Shown: in pieces, positions 16,945-25,974 of the stretch | Numbering within the stretch: the first letter of the stretch is position 1 | How the letters are laid out: each line of letters starts with the position of its first letter | Assembly: GCF_032144095.1 (NCBI RefSeq) | Contig: NZ_JAVSNJ010000001.1 | Location: 310,001-374,000 of the forward strand | Length of the DNA stretch: 64,000 nucleotides | Direction: 5' to 3' | Source of the DNA: Sphaerochaeta sp032144095 | GTDB taxonomy: Bacteria; Spirochaetota; Spirochaetia; Sphaerochaetales; Sphaerochaetaceae | The notes under the pieces: generated by a model | Databases searched by the model: none | Seen by the model: the letters and a program-made list of their open reading frames with translations, nothing else | What the model was told of the DNA's origin: nothing | Made by a program: the position numbers and the translations under genes

Positions 16945-17335
16945 ATATCTGCAGAGCATGCTCTATCATTGGCCGGCCAAGGTAATCTCCCTGGTCTTTG
17001 CCGTATGCATCTATCTCTTCATCCAGTACTCGACCATAGGTTCGCGTGTGGTCACCATCCCCCTGGATGTGCAGCTGCCCTCAGCCTATGTGGCATCGAG
17101 CCTGGTTCCCAACTCGGTCGAGGTGCAGATTCGGGGCAACGACGACATCATCTACCTGATCGACCCCAACTCCATCAAGGCAAGCATTGACTTTAGCTTC
17201 GTGAAAAGGGAGGGCATCGCCAATGCCCCTGTCCTGCTCGTCTATGAGGAGAATGTCTTTGAAAGCGGAGGCATCTCCATTTCGGCAAATCCCAGCCAGT
17301 ACAGGATCCTCTTCACTCTCCAGGGAGTGAAGTGA
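16931..17335 (+). CDS. YbbR-domain protein, CdaA partner
   Basis: The start at ATG 16931 overlaps the end of cdaA. The protein has 134 residues: a short cytoplasmic N-terminus, one membrane helix at about 18-34 (VISLVFAVCIYLFIQY), and a single extracytoplasmic YbbR-like beta domain with the typical VTIPLDVQLPSAYV and PNSVEVQIRG segments. In Firmicutes the equivalent CdaR binds and regulates CdaA and has several YbbR repeats; here one repeat remains, so this is a short version. A regulatory role is inferred from family and position. Confidence 0.85.
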   Translation: MKLNKYLQSMLYHWPAKVISLVFAVCIYLFIQYSTIGSRVVTIPLDVQLPSAYVASSLVPNSVEVQIRGNDDIIYLIDPNSIKASIDFSFVKREGIANAPVLLVYEENVFESGGISISANPSQYRILFTLQGVK

Positions 17336-17712
17336 TGGTTGAAGGTATTGGCATCGACGTTGTCAACATCTCCCGTATGGATATGATCTCCGATGGCGTG
17401 CTCAAGCGGCTTTTCCATCCGGAGGAGGTATCCTATGCCCTTGGCCTGGAGGCCAAGCGCAAGAGCGAATACCTCAGCGGGAGGTTTGCCGCAAAGGAGG
17501 CCCTTGGCAAGGCCCTCGGTAGTGGCATGGCAGGGCTTCGTCCCTCGGACATCCATACCGATGTGACGGAGTCTGGAAAACCCTTCATGAGACTCTACGG
17601 TACAGCCAAGGCCCTGGTCGGGGAGCGCACGGTGCTTGTCTCCATAGCCCACGACCCTCCGGTTGCCTCTGCCATAGTCCTGCTGCAAGGGGGTCCTGAT
17701 GGCTCGCTCTGA
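17335..17712 (+). CDS. acpS: Holo-[acyl-carrier-protein] synthase
   Basis: AcpS transfers phosphopantetheine from CoA to the acyl carrier protein. The 125-residue product shows the family motifs GIGIDVVNISRM (metal-binding Asp) and YLSGRFAAKEALGKALG (Glu and Lys of the active site). The ATG at 17335 shares a base with the TGA of the preceding gene, so translation is coupled; a GTG one codon earlier is the less likely alternative. The stop overlaps truA by 14 bases. Confidence 0.94.
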   Translation: MVEGIGIDVVNISRMDMISDGVLKRLFHPEEVSYALGLEAKRKSEYLSGRFAAKEALGKALGSGMAGLRPSDIHTDVTESGKPFMRLYGTAKALVGERTVLVSIAHDPPVASAIVLLQGGPDGSL

Positions 17713-18550
17713 CTGGAAAAGACCCCCTCTTGAGCCGCTGGAACCAGGAAAACGACGGATTCGCATGACCGTTGCCTATGATGGGCAACACTACAACGGC
17801 TGGCAGAAACAGGTGAACGGACTTGGGGTAGCCGAAAGGATCGAGCAGGAAATCCATGCCATGATAGGTGAAGAGGTCATGGTCGTCGGCAGTGGGCGTA
17901 CTGACAGCGGGGTGCATGCCATCGGTCAGGTCTGCCATTTCGATACGGCCAACCAGAGGGTAGAGGGCAGGGTCTTCGCCATCGCCCTCAACCGGCTTTT
18001 GCCGTCGGATATCCGGATCATGGAGAGCAGTGAGGTCGATGGAACCTTCCATGCCCGCTATACGGCAATGGCAAGGATGTACCGCTACTACCTCAAGCGC
18101 GAAAGCGACATCATCCCCTTCGATGCCAAGCAGGTCTGGAAGGTCAGGAAGTTCCCCTCCATCGACCTGTTGAACAGCTATGCCGCCTGCATACAGGGCA
18201 CCCATGACTTTACCACCTTCACAGCCAGGGGGGATACTTCCATCAGTCGTCGGCGTGATATCTATGAGTCCTACTGGTCCTACGAGACCGATCGTTTTGG
18301 GCACCAGGTCCTGGTCTACACCATCAGCGGGAATGCCTTCCTCTACCGGATGATCCGCTCGCTGGTGGGTTCCATGCTGGAGTTTGCAGAAAAGGATATG
18401 GATGCAGCCTCTTTCAAGGATATCCTTGCCAGCAAGGACCGTCGGCGTTCGGGAAGGACGGCCTCTCCCTGGGGGCTCTACTTCTATCGCGTTTCGTACG
18501 ACCCAGAGGAGTATGCCTGGTTTGAGGAGGCTCATGATGAACAGCAGTGA
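17699..18550 (+). CDS. truA: tRNA pseudouridine(38-40) synthase
   Basis: TruA converts U38, U39 and U40 of tRNA anticodon stems to pseudouridine. The catalytic Asp lies in VGSGRTDSGVHAIGQ, and MTVAYDGQHYNGWQ and MARMYRYYL are further family motifs. The product of 283 residues is slightly longer than usual because of about 20 extra N-terminal residues; an internal start at MTVAYDG is possible but the upstream ATG fits the overlap with acpS. The C-terminus GLYFYRVSYD is typical. Confidence 0.95.
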   Translation: MARSDWKRPPLEPLEPGKRRIRMTVAYDGQHYNGWQKQVNGLGVAERIEQEIHAMIGEEVMVVGSGRTDSGVHAIGQVCHFDTANQRVEGRVFAIALNRLLPSDIRIMESSEVDGTFHARYTAMARMYRYYLKRESDIIPFDAKQVWKVRKFPSIDLLNSYAACIQGTHDFTTFTARGDTSISRRRDIYESYWSYETDRFGHQVLVYTISGNAFLYRMIRSLVGSMLEFAEKDMDAASFKDILASKDRRRSGRTASPWGLYFYRVSYDPEEYAWFEEAHDEQQ

Positions 18551-19289
18551 ACAGAAGCGAAAGGCCCTAGCCGCCTCCTTCCAGCAATTTCTCCAAATCT
18601 GCGACGAGGCCGAAGGGCTTATCACCGGCAAGCCTGTAGAGGCGAGCCCCATGATGGACTTCTCCTCCTTGGTGGATGCCATCATCCCCCTTCCCATGGA
18701 CAAGGACTCCCCCCAAGGGGCCACCATGAAACAGCTGCAGCTGATGGTTGCGGCCTGCTATCGATGCCGCCTGGCAGAGGGGCGCACCCACACCGTATTC
18801 GGGGAAGGGACACTTCCGGCCCGGCTGATGGTAATCGGTGAAGGTCCCGGCGGGGAAGAGGATGCCACAGGACGGGCCTTTGTAGGCAAGGGCGGGCAGT
18901 ACCTTGACTCCTGGCTCTCAGCCATCGGCATGTCACGCAAGACCAACGTCTATATCGCCAACATCGTCAAGTGCAGGCCCCCGGAGAACCGCGACCCCCA
19001 GGCCGATGAGATAGAGCTCTGCCTCCCCTTTGTGAAACGGCAGATCCAGCTGGCCAAGCCTGAGCTCATCCTGCTTGTAGGGGCTGTGGCCAGCAAGACT
19101 TTGCTCACGAGCAATGAAGGGGTAGGAAAGCTCAGGGGCCGCTTCCATCGCTATGAAGGCATCCCTGTCGTGGTGACCTACCATCCGGCAGGTGTGCTTC
19201 GCAACCCCGACCTCAAGCGGCCTGTCTGGGAGGACATGAAGAAGGTGGCATCCTTTCTCAACCTCACCATACCAGGAAAGTCGTCATGA
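18537..19289 (+). CDS. udg: Family 4 uracil-DNA glycosylase (iron-sulfur type)
   Basis: This enzyme removes uracil from DNA. The chosen ATG at 18537 (or the adjacent 18534) follows a GGAGG at 18526-18530. An N-terminal extension of about 65 residues precedes the core, which carries the 4Fe-4S ligands CYRC and the later pair in CRPPENRDPQADEIELC, the active-site GEGPGGEEDATGRAFVG, and the YHPAGVLRNP motif. A total of 250 residues is within the family range for forms with such an extension. It overlaps truA at its start and priA at its end, forming a translation-coupled repair and replication group. Confidence 0.93.
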   Translation: MNSSEQKRKALAASFQQFLQICDEAEGLITGKPVEASPMMDFSSLVDAIIPLPMDKDSPQGATMKQLQLMVAACYRCRLAEGRTHTVFGEGTLPARLMVIGEGPGGEEDATGRAFVGKGGQYLDSWLSAIGMSRKTNVYIANIVKCRPPENRDPQADEIELCLPFVKRQIQLAKPELILLVGAVASKTLLTSNEGVGKLRGRFHRYEGIPVVVTYHPAGVLRNPDLKRPVWEDMKKVASFLNLTIPGKSS

Positions 19290-21259
19290 GCCTCTTTGCC
19301 CATCTTGTGCTCGATGTGCCGGTAAAGCAGAGCTATACCTATGCGATCCCGTCCGATATGGAGCCTTTCGTCCATGTTGGCATCCGGGTGGTCGTGCCGT
19401 TCGGCAAGCGCGAGATGACCGGCTATGTCATCGAGGTTGTGCCTCGCTTTGAGGCAACCTACCCCATCAGGGAGATCAAGAGGGTCATCGACAAGGAGAG
19501 CCTCTATGGCGAGGCCTCGGTGAAGCTTGCCTATTGGATGGCGCGCTTCTACCTCTGTAGCCAGGGTGAGGCCCTGAGCATGATGGTACCCGGAGGCAGG
19601 CGGGACAGCAGTACCCCCGCCCTGGCAGTCGAGGACGATGCAACCATCGCTCGGGTTGCCAACCTCTCGGTCGACCAGAGCCGGGCCATTGAGACGATCC
19701 TGGAGGCAAGGCATCCGATGTACTACCTCTACGGCATCACGGGAAGCGGCAAGAGTGAGGTATTCCTCAGGTGCGCCGAGGCCATGATCGCCCAGGGCAA
19801 GGCCGTCATCTATCTGGTGCCCGAGATTACCCTGACCCATCAGCTGGCGAGGCAGGTGACCACCCGCTTTGAGAACAAGGTGGCGATCCTCCACTCGGCC
19901 CTTACCCCGAGCCAGCGCCTCAGCCAGTGGAAGCGTATCCGTAGTGGGGAGGTGCTCTTTGCCATCGGGGCCCGCAGTGCAGTCTTCGCCCCGTTTGAGA
20001 ACCTGGGCATGATCATCATCGACGAAGAGCATGAGAACAGCTACAAAAGCGGGAATACCCCCCGCTACCATGCACGCCAGGTCGCCCAGCAGCGGTGCAA
20101 GGACGAGAAGGCCCTTCTGGTCATGGGCAGTGCAACCCCCTCCCTGGAAGCGTGGAGCATGATGAAAAAAGGGCAGGTCACCGCCCTCCGCCTCGATACC
20201 AGGGTAGGTGGTGGTGTCCCTCCCCAGGTCACGGTAGTGGACATGGTGGGGGAGAAGCATACCCTCAGCAAGAAGCTGCTGGAGGAGATGCAGCGGGTCC
20301 TGGGCAGGAAGAAGCAGGTAATCCTCTTTCTCAACCGAAGGGGTTACTCCTACTTTTTCCACTGCAAAAGCTGTGGCTACGATATGCAGTGCCCCCACTG
20401 CTCGGTATCCCTGACCTTCCACCATGGCAGCAATGACATGGTATGCCACTACTGTGGCTACCGTGGCAAGCCTATCCAGGTCTGCCCTGAATGCCACTCC
20501 CTCGATGTAGGCTACAGTGGGTTCGGCACCGAGATGGTCGAGCAGGAGGTCAGCCAATTCTTCCCCAAGGCCACCATCAGGCGCCTGGATACCGACAGTG
20601 CCAAGGACAAGAAGCATATGCAGGGTGTCCTGGACCAGTTCCGCAAGGGTGAGGTCGATATCCTCTTGGGGACGCAGATGGTTGCCAAAGGGCTGAACTT
20701 TCCCGGTGTTGAGCTGGTTGGCATCGTCCTGGCTGACAGCGGGATGAATATTCCCGATTTCCGCTCCCAGGAGAGGACCTTCTCGCTTTTGATGCAGGTC
20801 TCAGGGCGGGCTGGTCGGTATGACGACCAGGGCCAGGTCATCATCCAGACCTTCCATCCCGACAATTCCGCTGTCGTCCATGCCCGCCTTCGTGAGGTCG
20901 ATGCATTCTTCGACCAGGAGCTTGCCATGCGGGAAGAGACGGGCTTTCCCCCCCATACCCGGCTGATCAACCTGGTGGTACGGGGCAGGAACAAGGAGAA
21001 GGTCATCCAGCAGGCCAATAGGCTTGAGGAGCTGCTGGAGGCCTCTATCGCCTCCATGCCCGGCGAGGGGGCAGCCGAGGTGCTGTGCAACTGCGAATGT
21101 CCCCTGGAGAAGATAGCGTCCAACTGGCGCCACCATGTCCTGGTGATGGGTCCCGGACCCTCAGCAGCCCATAGTGTGGTTGCTCATGTCCTGGAGCACT
21201 ACACTGCCCCATCGGGCATCTATGTGGAAGTGGATATAGACCCTCTGCAAATGTTGTAG
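19286..21259 (+). CDS. priA: Primosomal protein N' (replication restart helicase PriA)
   Basis: PriA recognises stalled forks and reloads the replisome. The 657-residue protein has the 3'-end-binding domain (about 1-105), Walker A GITGSGKS at 150-157, the DEEH box at 246-249, the zinc-binding Cys cluster (CKSCGYDMQCPHC, CHYCGYRG, CPECH) and motifs V-VI (QMVAKGLNFPGVELVG, QVSGRAGR). It is shorter than E. coli PriA (about 730) but within the range of the family. ATGA overlap with the glycosylase gene implies coupling. A promoter for def begins right after its stop. Confidence 0.96.
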   Translation: MSLFAHLVLDVPVKQSYTYAIPSDMEPFVHVGIRVVVPFGKREMTGYVIEVVPRFEATYPIREIKRVIDKESLYGEASVKLAYWMARFYLCSQGEALSMMVPGGRRDSSTPALAVEDDATIARVANLSVDQSRAIETILEARHPMYYLYGITGSGKSEVFLRCAEAMIAQGKAVIYLVPEITLTHQLARQVTTRFENKVAILHSALTPSQRLSQWKRIRSGEVLFAIGARSAVFAPFENLGMIIIDEEHENSYKSGNTPRYHARQVAQQRCKDEKALLVMGSATPSLEAWSMMKKGQVTALRLDTRVGGGVPPQVTVVDMVGEKHTLSKKLLEEMQRVLGRKKQVILFLNRRGYSYFFHCKSCGYDMQCPHCSVSLTFHHGSNDMVCHYCGYRGKPIQVCPECHSLDVGYSGFGTEMVEQEVSQFFPKATIRRLDTDSAKDKKHMQGVLDQFRKGEVDILLGTQMVAKGLNFPGVELVGIVLADSGMNIPDFRSQERTFSLLMQVSGRAGRYDDQGQVIIQTFHPDNSAVVHARLREVDAFFDQELAMREETGFPPHTRLINLVVRGRNKEKVIQQANRLEELLEASIASMPGEGAAEVLCNCECPLEKIASNWRHHVLVMGPGPSAAHSVVAHVLEHYTAPSGIYVEVDIDPLQML

Positions 21260-21261
21260 CG

Positions 21262-21291
21262 TTGACCTCTTGCGGTATGTATTGGTATCAT
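21262..21291 (+). promoter_or_regulatory. Predicted strong promoter of def, probably leaderless
   Basis: TTGACC at 21262-21267 and TATCAT at 21286-21291 are 18 bases apart, and TGG precedes the -10 box (extended -10). The ATG that gives a normal-length Def lies only nine bases after the -10, and no Shine-Dalgarno can be seen, so the mRNA should begin at or within three bases of the start codon. Confidence 0.65.
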
Positions 21292-21300
21292 ATGTCCATC

Positions 21301-21807
21301 ATGTTAGATATATACACGCTTGGAGAAGAGGTTCTTTCAGAGAAGAGCCAACCAGTAACAAAATTCGACAGCGGCCTGCGTGTCCTTGTCGATGCTATGT
21401 TTGAAACAATGGCCGAAGCCGATGGCGTCGGTCTTGCCGCCCCACAGGTCGGTGTCTCGCTGCGTCTGTTTGTGATAAACATCCACGGAGTCGAGAAACG
21501 GGCCTATATAAATCCCCAGATCATTGAGACCTCCATCGAGACCGATACAGCCGAAGAGGGGTGCCTCTCCGTCCCCGGAGTATGGCACGACGTTGAACGC
21601 CCTGCGAGGGTGAATGTGCAGGCCCAGGACATCGAAGGCAAGGTCTTCACCGTCAAGGCCGAAGGGTTGCTTGCCCGTGCGATCCAGCACGAGAATGACC
21701 ACCTCAACGGAACGCTTTTCATCGACCGCCTCACCCTTGAGGAACGGGAGAGCATGGTCAAGGCCTACGAAAAGCGGAATAAGGCGAGCAGGAGGCGAAA
21801 GGCGTGA
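21301..21807 (+). CDS. def: Peptide deformylase
   Basis: Def removes the N-formyl group from nascent proteins. Started at ATG 21301 it has 168 residues, the typical size, and begins MLDIYTLGEEVLSEKSQPV. The three family motifs are intact: GVGLAAPQVG, EEGCLSVPG (metal Cys) and QHENDHLNG (HExxH-type, His-Glu-Asn-Asp-His). An in-frame ATG at 21292 would lie inside the -10 spacing region and is less likely. It overlaps fmt by four bases (GTGA), pairing deformylase with formyltransferase as in many bacteria. Confidence 0.96.
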   Translation: MLDIYTLGEEVLSEKSQPVTKFDSGLRVLVDAMFETMAEADGVGLAAPQVGVSLRLFVINIHGVEKRAYINPQIIETSIETDTAEEGCLSVPGVWHDVERPARVNVQAQDIEGKVFTVKAEGLLARAIQHENDHLNGTLFIDRLTLEERESMVKAYEKRNKASRRRKA

Positions 21808-22748
21808 GGATCCTGTTTGCCGGAACTCCCGACATAGCAGTACCTACCCTCAGGGCCTTGTCTGAACAGTTTGATGTCGGGGCGGTGCTTACCAATCCCG
21901 ACAAGCCGGGGACCAGGGGAAAGGCCTTGCTCTACTCTCCTGTCAAGGAGGAGGCGATTCGCCTCGGCCTTCCCGTGCTGCAGCCCGAAAGGCTCCGTAG
22001 CGAAGCGCGGGAGATGGTCTCATCCTATGGGTGCGACACCCTCGTCTGCTTTGCCTATGGGAAGCTGTTCGGTCCCCGATTCCTCTCGCTTTTTCCCGGG
22101 GAGAGGCTCAATATCCACCCCTCCCTGCTGCCTCTCTTGAGAGGCCCTTCCCCCATCCAGGGGGCGATCCTCAACCAGTACACCCACACGGGCATCTCCA
22201 TCCAGCGCCTGGCCTCAGAGATGGACTGTGGGGATCTGCTGTGCAGCCTTTCGTTCGCCCTTGAAGGCGATGAGACAACCCAAAGCCTGACTGACCGGGT
22301 ACGGGCTCTAGCGCCTCAGTTGGCGGTCCAGGGCCTCAAGGAGCTGGAGGAGGGACGTGGCATGTTTAGACCCCAAGAGGGTGAGAGCAGCTATACCACC
22401 CTCATAGAACGGCCGATGGCCCTCATCGACTGGAAGCGCACAGCCAAGGAGATACACGCCCTGGTAAGGGGCATGAACCCCTGGCCAAAGGCGTATACGA
22501 CATGTGGGGGAGAGACACTCTTCATAACCTCAGTGGAGGGGACGCTCAGGGATGCAGGCTCAGATCCTGTTCCAGATGGCGTTGCTGTCGGCACTGTGGT
22601 GACAAAACAGAAGGGCAAGGGCATAGCCATTGCGACAGGCGATGGGCTTTTGTGGGTCGACCGCCTGCAGCTGGACAAACGCAAGGAGATGGACTGGGCT
22701 TCATTCCTACCAGGGAACCGCACTTTTCTTACTACAAGGCTAGGATAA
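21804..22748 (+). CDS. fmt: Methionyl-tRNA formyltransferase
   Basis: Fmt formylates initiator Met-tRNA. The GTG start overlaps the def stop. The 314-residue product has the N-terminal formyltransferase fold with RILFAGTPDIAVPTL, the catalytic Asn-His-Asp set in LNIHPSLLPLLRGPSPIQGAI and EMDCGDLL, and a C-terminal OB-like domain (about 205-314). One small deviation: the loop usually written HGSLLPRWRG reads HPSLLPLLRG here. The downstream patatin gene starts two bases after the stop. Confidence 0.95.
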   Translation: MRILFAGTPDIAVPTLRALSEQFDVGAVLTNPDKPGTRGKALLYSPVKEEAIRLGLPVLQPERLRSEAREMVSSYGCDTLVCFAYGKLFGPRFLSLFPGERLNIHPSLLPLLRGPSPIQGAILNQYTHTGISIQRLASEMDCGDLLCSLSFALEGDETTQSLTDRVRALAPQLAVQGLKELEEGRGMFRPQEGESSYTTLIERPMALIDWKRTAKEIHALVRGMNPWPKAYTTCGGETLFITSVEGTLRDAGSDPVPDGVAVGTVVTKQKGKGIAIATGDGLLWVDRLQLDKRKEMDWASFLPGNRTFLTTRLG

Positions 22749-22750
22749 CC

Positions 22751-24979
22751 ATGAAGAAGCTGATGCTTTTTTTCCTCCTTCTGCTCTCGGCGTTGACGCT
22801 CTTTGCCCAAAAACCGAAAGTGGCCCTGGTCCTCTCCGGCGGAGGGGCCAGAGGCCTTGCACACATTGCGGTGCTTGAGGCCGTTGAACAGTATGGCATC
22901 CCCATCGATATGGTATTGGGGACGAGCATGGGCTCGTTGGTCGGCTCGCTCTATTGTGCAGGCTATAGCCCTGAGGATATCCGCGCCCTGGTGGAGAGCT
23001 CCAATTTCACGACCATGTTTCTCGAAAGCACCACCGTTCCTCCCCAGGATGTTGCCGAGGCTTTTCAGCCAACCCATTCCAATGTCTTCTTTCTGGGTTT
23101 TGGCAAGGAAGGGTTGGGCTCCTCCCCGGGTCTGATAGGCGACCAGAAGATCATGGAGATGCTCACCTCGGTCTTCTCGAAGATTCCTGACGACATCGAT
23201 TTTGACCATCTGGAGATACCCTTCCGCTGCATCGGGGCCAACGTTCTGACCGGCGAGAAGATTGTCTATGAGAAGGGCTCGATTGTGACAGCCGTACGGT
23301 CAAGCATCTCGATCCCCATCATCTTCACCCCCTATCCCCAAGGCGATGGCAGCTTTGCCGTCGATGGCGGGATCGTGGACAACATGCCGGTGAAGATAGC
23401 CAGGGACCTTGGCTATGACATCATCATCGCCTGTGATGTCAATGCGGTCTCCCCGGACCTGGAGACGGTGATGGGTTCCCTTTCCAGCATGGTCATGCAG
23501 ACCATCACACTGGTCACCCAGGGCGGGGTGACCTGGCAGTACCCTTTGGTAGATCTTTTGGTCGAGCCCGACCTTCGGACCATCTTTGCCTTGGACTTCT
23601 CCAAGTTTGCCCAGATCATCAGCGAAGGGGAGAGGGCGAGCAAGGAGAAGGGCGCTGAGTTTGGCGAGCTTGCTGCACGAATCCAGCTCGACCGCCCCTT
23701 GGTCTTCAGGGAACAGGGCCGCCGAGGCAGCTACTTCGCCATGCAGGACCCCACCATAGGGTCGGTCAGGGTCGTTGACCTCTCCCTCACCCCTTCTGCC
23801 TACACCCCCCAAGAAGAGCAGTTCTCACAGTTCCTGGGCCGACCTCTGGACGCAGTGACCAAAGGACAGCTAACCCATATGTTGGACCTGATCAAGAAGC
23901 ACTACCGTCTGTCGACCGTCAGCTACCAGATGGGTCGCCCCGTTGAGGGACAGGGGGAGCTTACCATCTTTGTCCGGTCGTTCAAGGAGAGTGACTCAAA
24001 CATCACCCTCGGGTTGGCAGGTAGTACCGGGCTTTCGAACAATACGCCCAACGGGACCGTGTGGTTTACCTCCGATGCCCGCCTGAATGCACGGCTCTCC
24101 AACGTGATGGACAGTGATTTCTCCCTAGAGGTGCTTGCCACCCTGGGGCAGACCTCCAAGATGCGGGTCTCTGCCTTCTATCCTTTCTATACCGGGACAC
24201 AAACCTCCCTGGACCTCGATTTCTCTGTGGCGTATGAGGGAGGAGGGTTTACCCCGCTCAACAACCAGGTCAATGGAGAGAGGCTTGTCGCTCTGGACAA
24301 GGCTTTTACCGTTGACATCAGCATGGACTTTCGGTTCCTCGACAACGGGCGGATGGACTTCGGGGGAGTGGTAAATCTCACATCCCTGCATGGTGATGGC
24401 TGGGAAGCTCCCTTTTTTGCCGTCCCCTCCCTCTATGCTTCGCTTGTCTGGGACACCCAGCTATCCCCGTTTGCCACCACAGGCATGAGGGGGGAGTTCT
24501 CCTCCACCCTAGGGTACCAGGAGAGGCCGGTCTTTGGATTGAAGAGTGCCTGGAACCAACGCTTCGCCCTGGACAACAGGACCACCCTCGGCTATGACCT
24601 TTTCCTTGCGATGATGCGCATGCCATACCCTCTGCTCTCCTCCTATGTGGACATTGGAGGATACAATGCATTCCCCGGCTACAGTGTCGGCTCGCTCAAG
24701 CGCGATGTTGCCTTTGCCGGGATGCTCTACCAGCAGAAGCTGGAGAAGATGTTTGGCCTCCCCACCTTTTTGCAGGTAGAGGCCAAGGTGGGCCTCTCCG
24801 ATAGCTATGACCCCTATGGGGGAGTTCCCTACACAAGGGAGCCTTGGCTTGCCTCGACAAGGGGCCTTGAGGCTGGTTTGGGTGTGGCTTTGGGCTTTCA
24901 GGCTCCCCTGGGGGATGTGATGGTGAAGCTTGGCTTCAGCACCCTTGGCACCATCTCCCTGATGGTGGTGATCCTCTGA
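22751..24979 (+). CDS. Patatin-like phospholipase fused to an outer-membrane barrel (type Vd-like)
   Basis: The 742-residue protein starts with a signal peptide (to about residue 20, ending LTLFA). The patatin domain (about 23-300) has the oxyanion loop GGGARGLAH, the nucleophile elbow GTSMG and the catalytic Asp in VDGGIVDNMPV. Residues about 340-420 fit a POTRA-like domain (LDAVTKGQLTHMLDLIKKHY), and the remainder shows repeated amphipathic strands as in a 16-strand Omp85-type barrel. This order matches PlpD, the type Vd autotransporter. The predicted role is a surface-displayed or periplasmic lipase. The start at 22751 directly follows fmt. Confidence 0.85.
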   Translation: MKKLMLFFLLLLSALTLFAQKPKVALVLSGGGARGLAHIAVLEAVEQYGIPIDMVLGTSMGSLVGSLYCAGYSPEDIRALVESSNFTTMFLESTTVPPQDVAEAFQPTHSNVFFLGFGKEGLGSSPGLIGDQKIMEMLTSVFSKIPDDIDFDHLEIPFRCIGANVLTGEKIVYEKGSIVTAVRSSISIPIIFTPYPQGDGSFAVDGGIVDNMPVKIARDLGYDIIIACDVNAVSPDLETVMGSLSSMVMQTITLVTQGGVTWQYPLVDLLVEPDLRTIFALDFSKFAQIISEGERASKEKGAEFGELAARIQLDRPLVFREQGRRGSYFAMQDPTIGSVRVVDLSLTPSAYTPQEEQFSQFLGRPLDAVTKGQLTHMLDLIKKHYRLSTVSYQMGRPVEGQGELTIFVRSFKESDSNITLGLAGSTGLSNNTPNGTVWFTSDARLNARLSNVMDSDFSLEVLATLGQTSKMRVSAFYPFYTGTQTSLDLDFSVAYEGGGFTPLNNQVNGERLVALDKAFTVDISMDFRFLDNGRMDFGGVVNLTSLHGDGWEAPFFAVPSLYASLVWDTQLSPFATTGMRGEFSSTLGYQERPVFGLKSAWNQRFALDNRTTLGYDLFLAMMRMPYPLLSSYVDIGGYNAFPGYSVGSLKRDVAFAGMLYQQKLEKMFGLPTFLQVEAKVGLSDSYDPYGGVPYTREPWLASTRGLEAGLGVALGFQAPLGDVMVKLGFSTLGTISLMVVIL

Positions 24980-25974
24980 TGCAGGAGTTCTGGAGGGGGT
25001 ATGGTGAACACCTCATCGCCCAGTATGGCAGACGCGTCCATCGGATAGGCATCGATGCAGGTTTCTCCTGTCCCAACCGGGATGAGGGGCGCCAAGGTGG
25101 CTGTGCCTTCTGCGATGGTACAGGAGCTTCGGCCATGTACCAAAGAAAAAGTGAGAGCAGGTTCTCCTTCGACAGCGACTTCGACGAGAAGGTCAGCAGG
25201 GGCAAGCCCCCTGTGGCCCTTTCGCTCGAACAGCGGCAGCAGTCTATCCGGATGCAGGTCGCCCATGGCAAGAATTTCCTGAAAAGGCGCTACAAGGCCG
25301 AACTGTTCAGCGTCTATTTCCAGGCATGGACCAATACCTATGCGGACATCGCTACCCTCAAGGCCCTCTACGATGCAGCCCTGGAGGAGGGGCCCTTTGT
25401 TGAGCTGATCATCTCAACCAGGCCCGACTGCATCACCAGCGAGGCCCTTGACCTGCTGGCAAGCTATTCCACCCAAGTGCAGAAGGTGTGGGTGGAGCTG
25501 GGGCTGCAGAGTGCAAACAATGCGACTTTGCAGGCGATTGGGCGGGGACATGACCGTGATTGTTACATTCTTAGTGCAAATGCGTTACATTCCCGCGGTA
25601 TTGGTGTTTGTACTCATGTAGTGCTTGGTTTGCCAGGCGAAACCCAGGCCGATTATGCCCAGACCTGTGCCTGGATAAACGCTGCAAAGAGTGATGCCGT
25701 GAAAATCCATAACCTCCATGTCTGTGGGGGGACGAGGGTGTTCGATTGGTATAAAGAGGGGGAGGTGAGTGTGGCCTCCTCCCGACGGCATCAGGAGGAT
25801 TGCATCTGGTTTCTCAGACATTTGCAAAAAGATGTTGTGGTGGAACGGCTAATGTGTGAAACTCCTAACCATAGGTTGGTGGCTCCCAGGACGTTTCCTG
25901 ATAAAAGTGCATTTCTCCTTTCCCTAGCAAAGGCAATGAAGGAGAGGGGTGTGTGGCAAGGGGATTTGACATGA
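24979..25974 (+). CDS. TIGR01212-family radical SAM protein (YhcC-like)
   Basis: The ATG overlaps the TGA of the patatin gene. The 331-residue protein carries the extended radical SAM ligand set CPNRDEGRQGGCAFC, in which seven or more residues separate the first Cys from the CxxC pair, as in the YhcC/ELP3-related family. VWVELGLQSANNATLQAIGRGHD and HVVLGLPGETQADY are typical. The substrate is unknown for the family. Codon use changes inside the gene: up to about 25550 it prefers C/G-ending codons, afterwards T/A-ending ones, continuing into the start of the next gene. Confidence 0.92.
   Translation: MQEFWRGYGEHLIAQYGRRVHRIGIDAGFSCPNRDEGRQGGCAFCDGTGASAMYQRKSESRFSFDSDFDEKVSRGKPPVALSLEQRQQSIRMQVAHGKNFLKRRYKAELFSVYFQAWTNTYADIATLKALYDAALEEGPFVELIISTRPDCITSEALDLLASYSTQVQKVWVELGLQSANNATLQAIGRGHDRDCYILSANALHSRGIGVCTHVVLGLPGETQADYAQTCAWINAAKSDAVKIHNLHVCGGTRVFDWYKEGEVSVASSRRHQEDCIWFLRHLQKDVVVERLMCETPNHRLVAPRTFPDKSAFLLSLAKAMKERGVWQGDLT

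Noticed and set aside
19178..20617. Open frame of 479 codons on the minus strand
   Set aside because: It is antisense to priA, whose motifs are unambiguous; the translation resembles no protein family.
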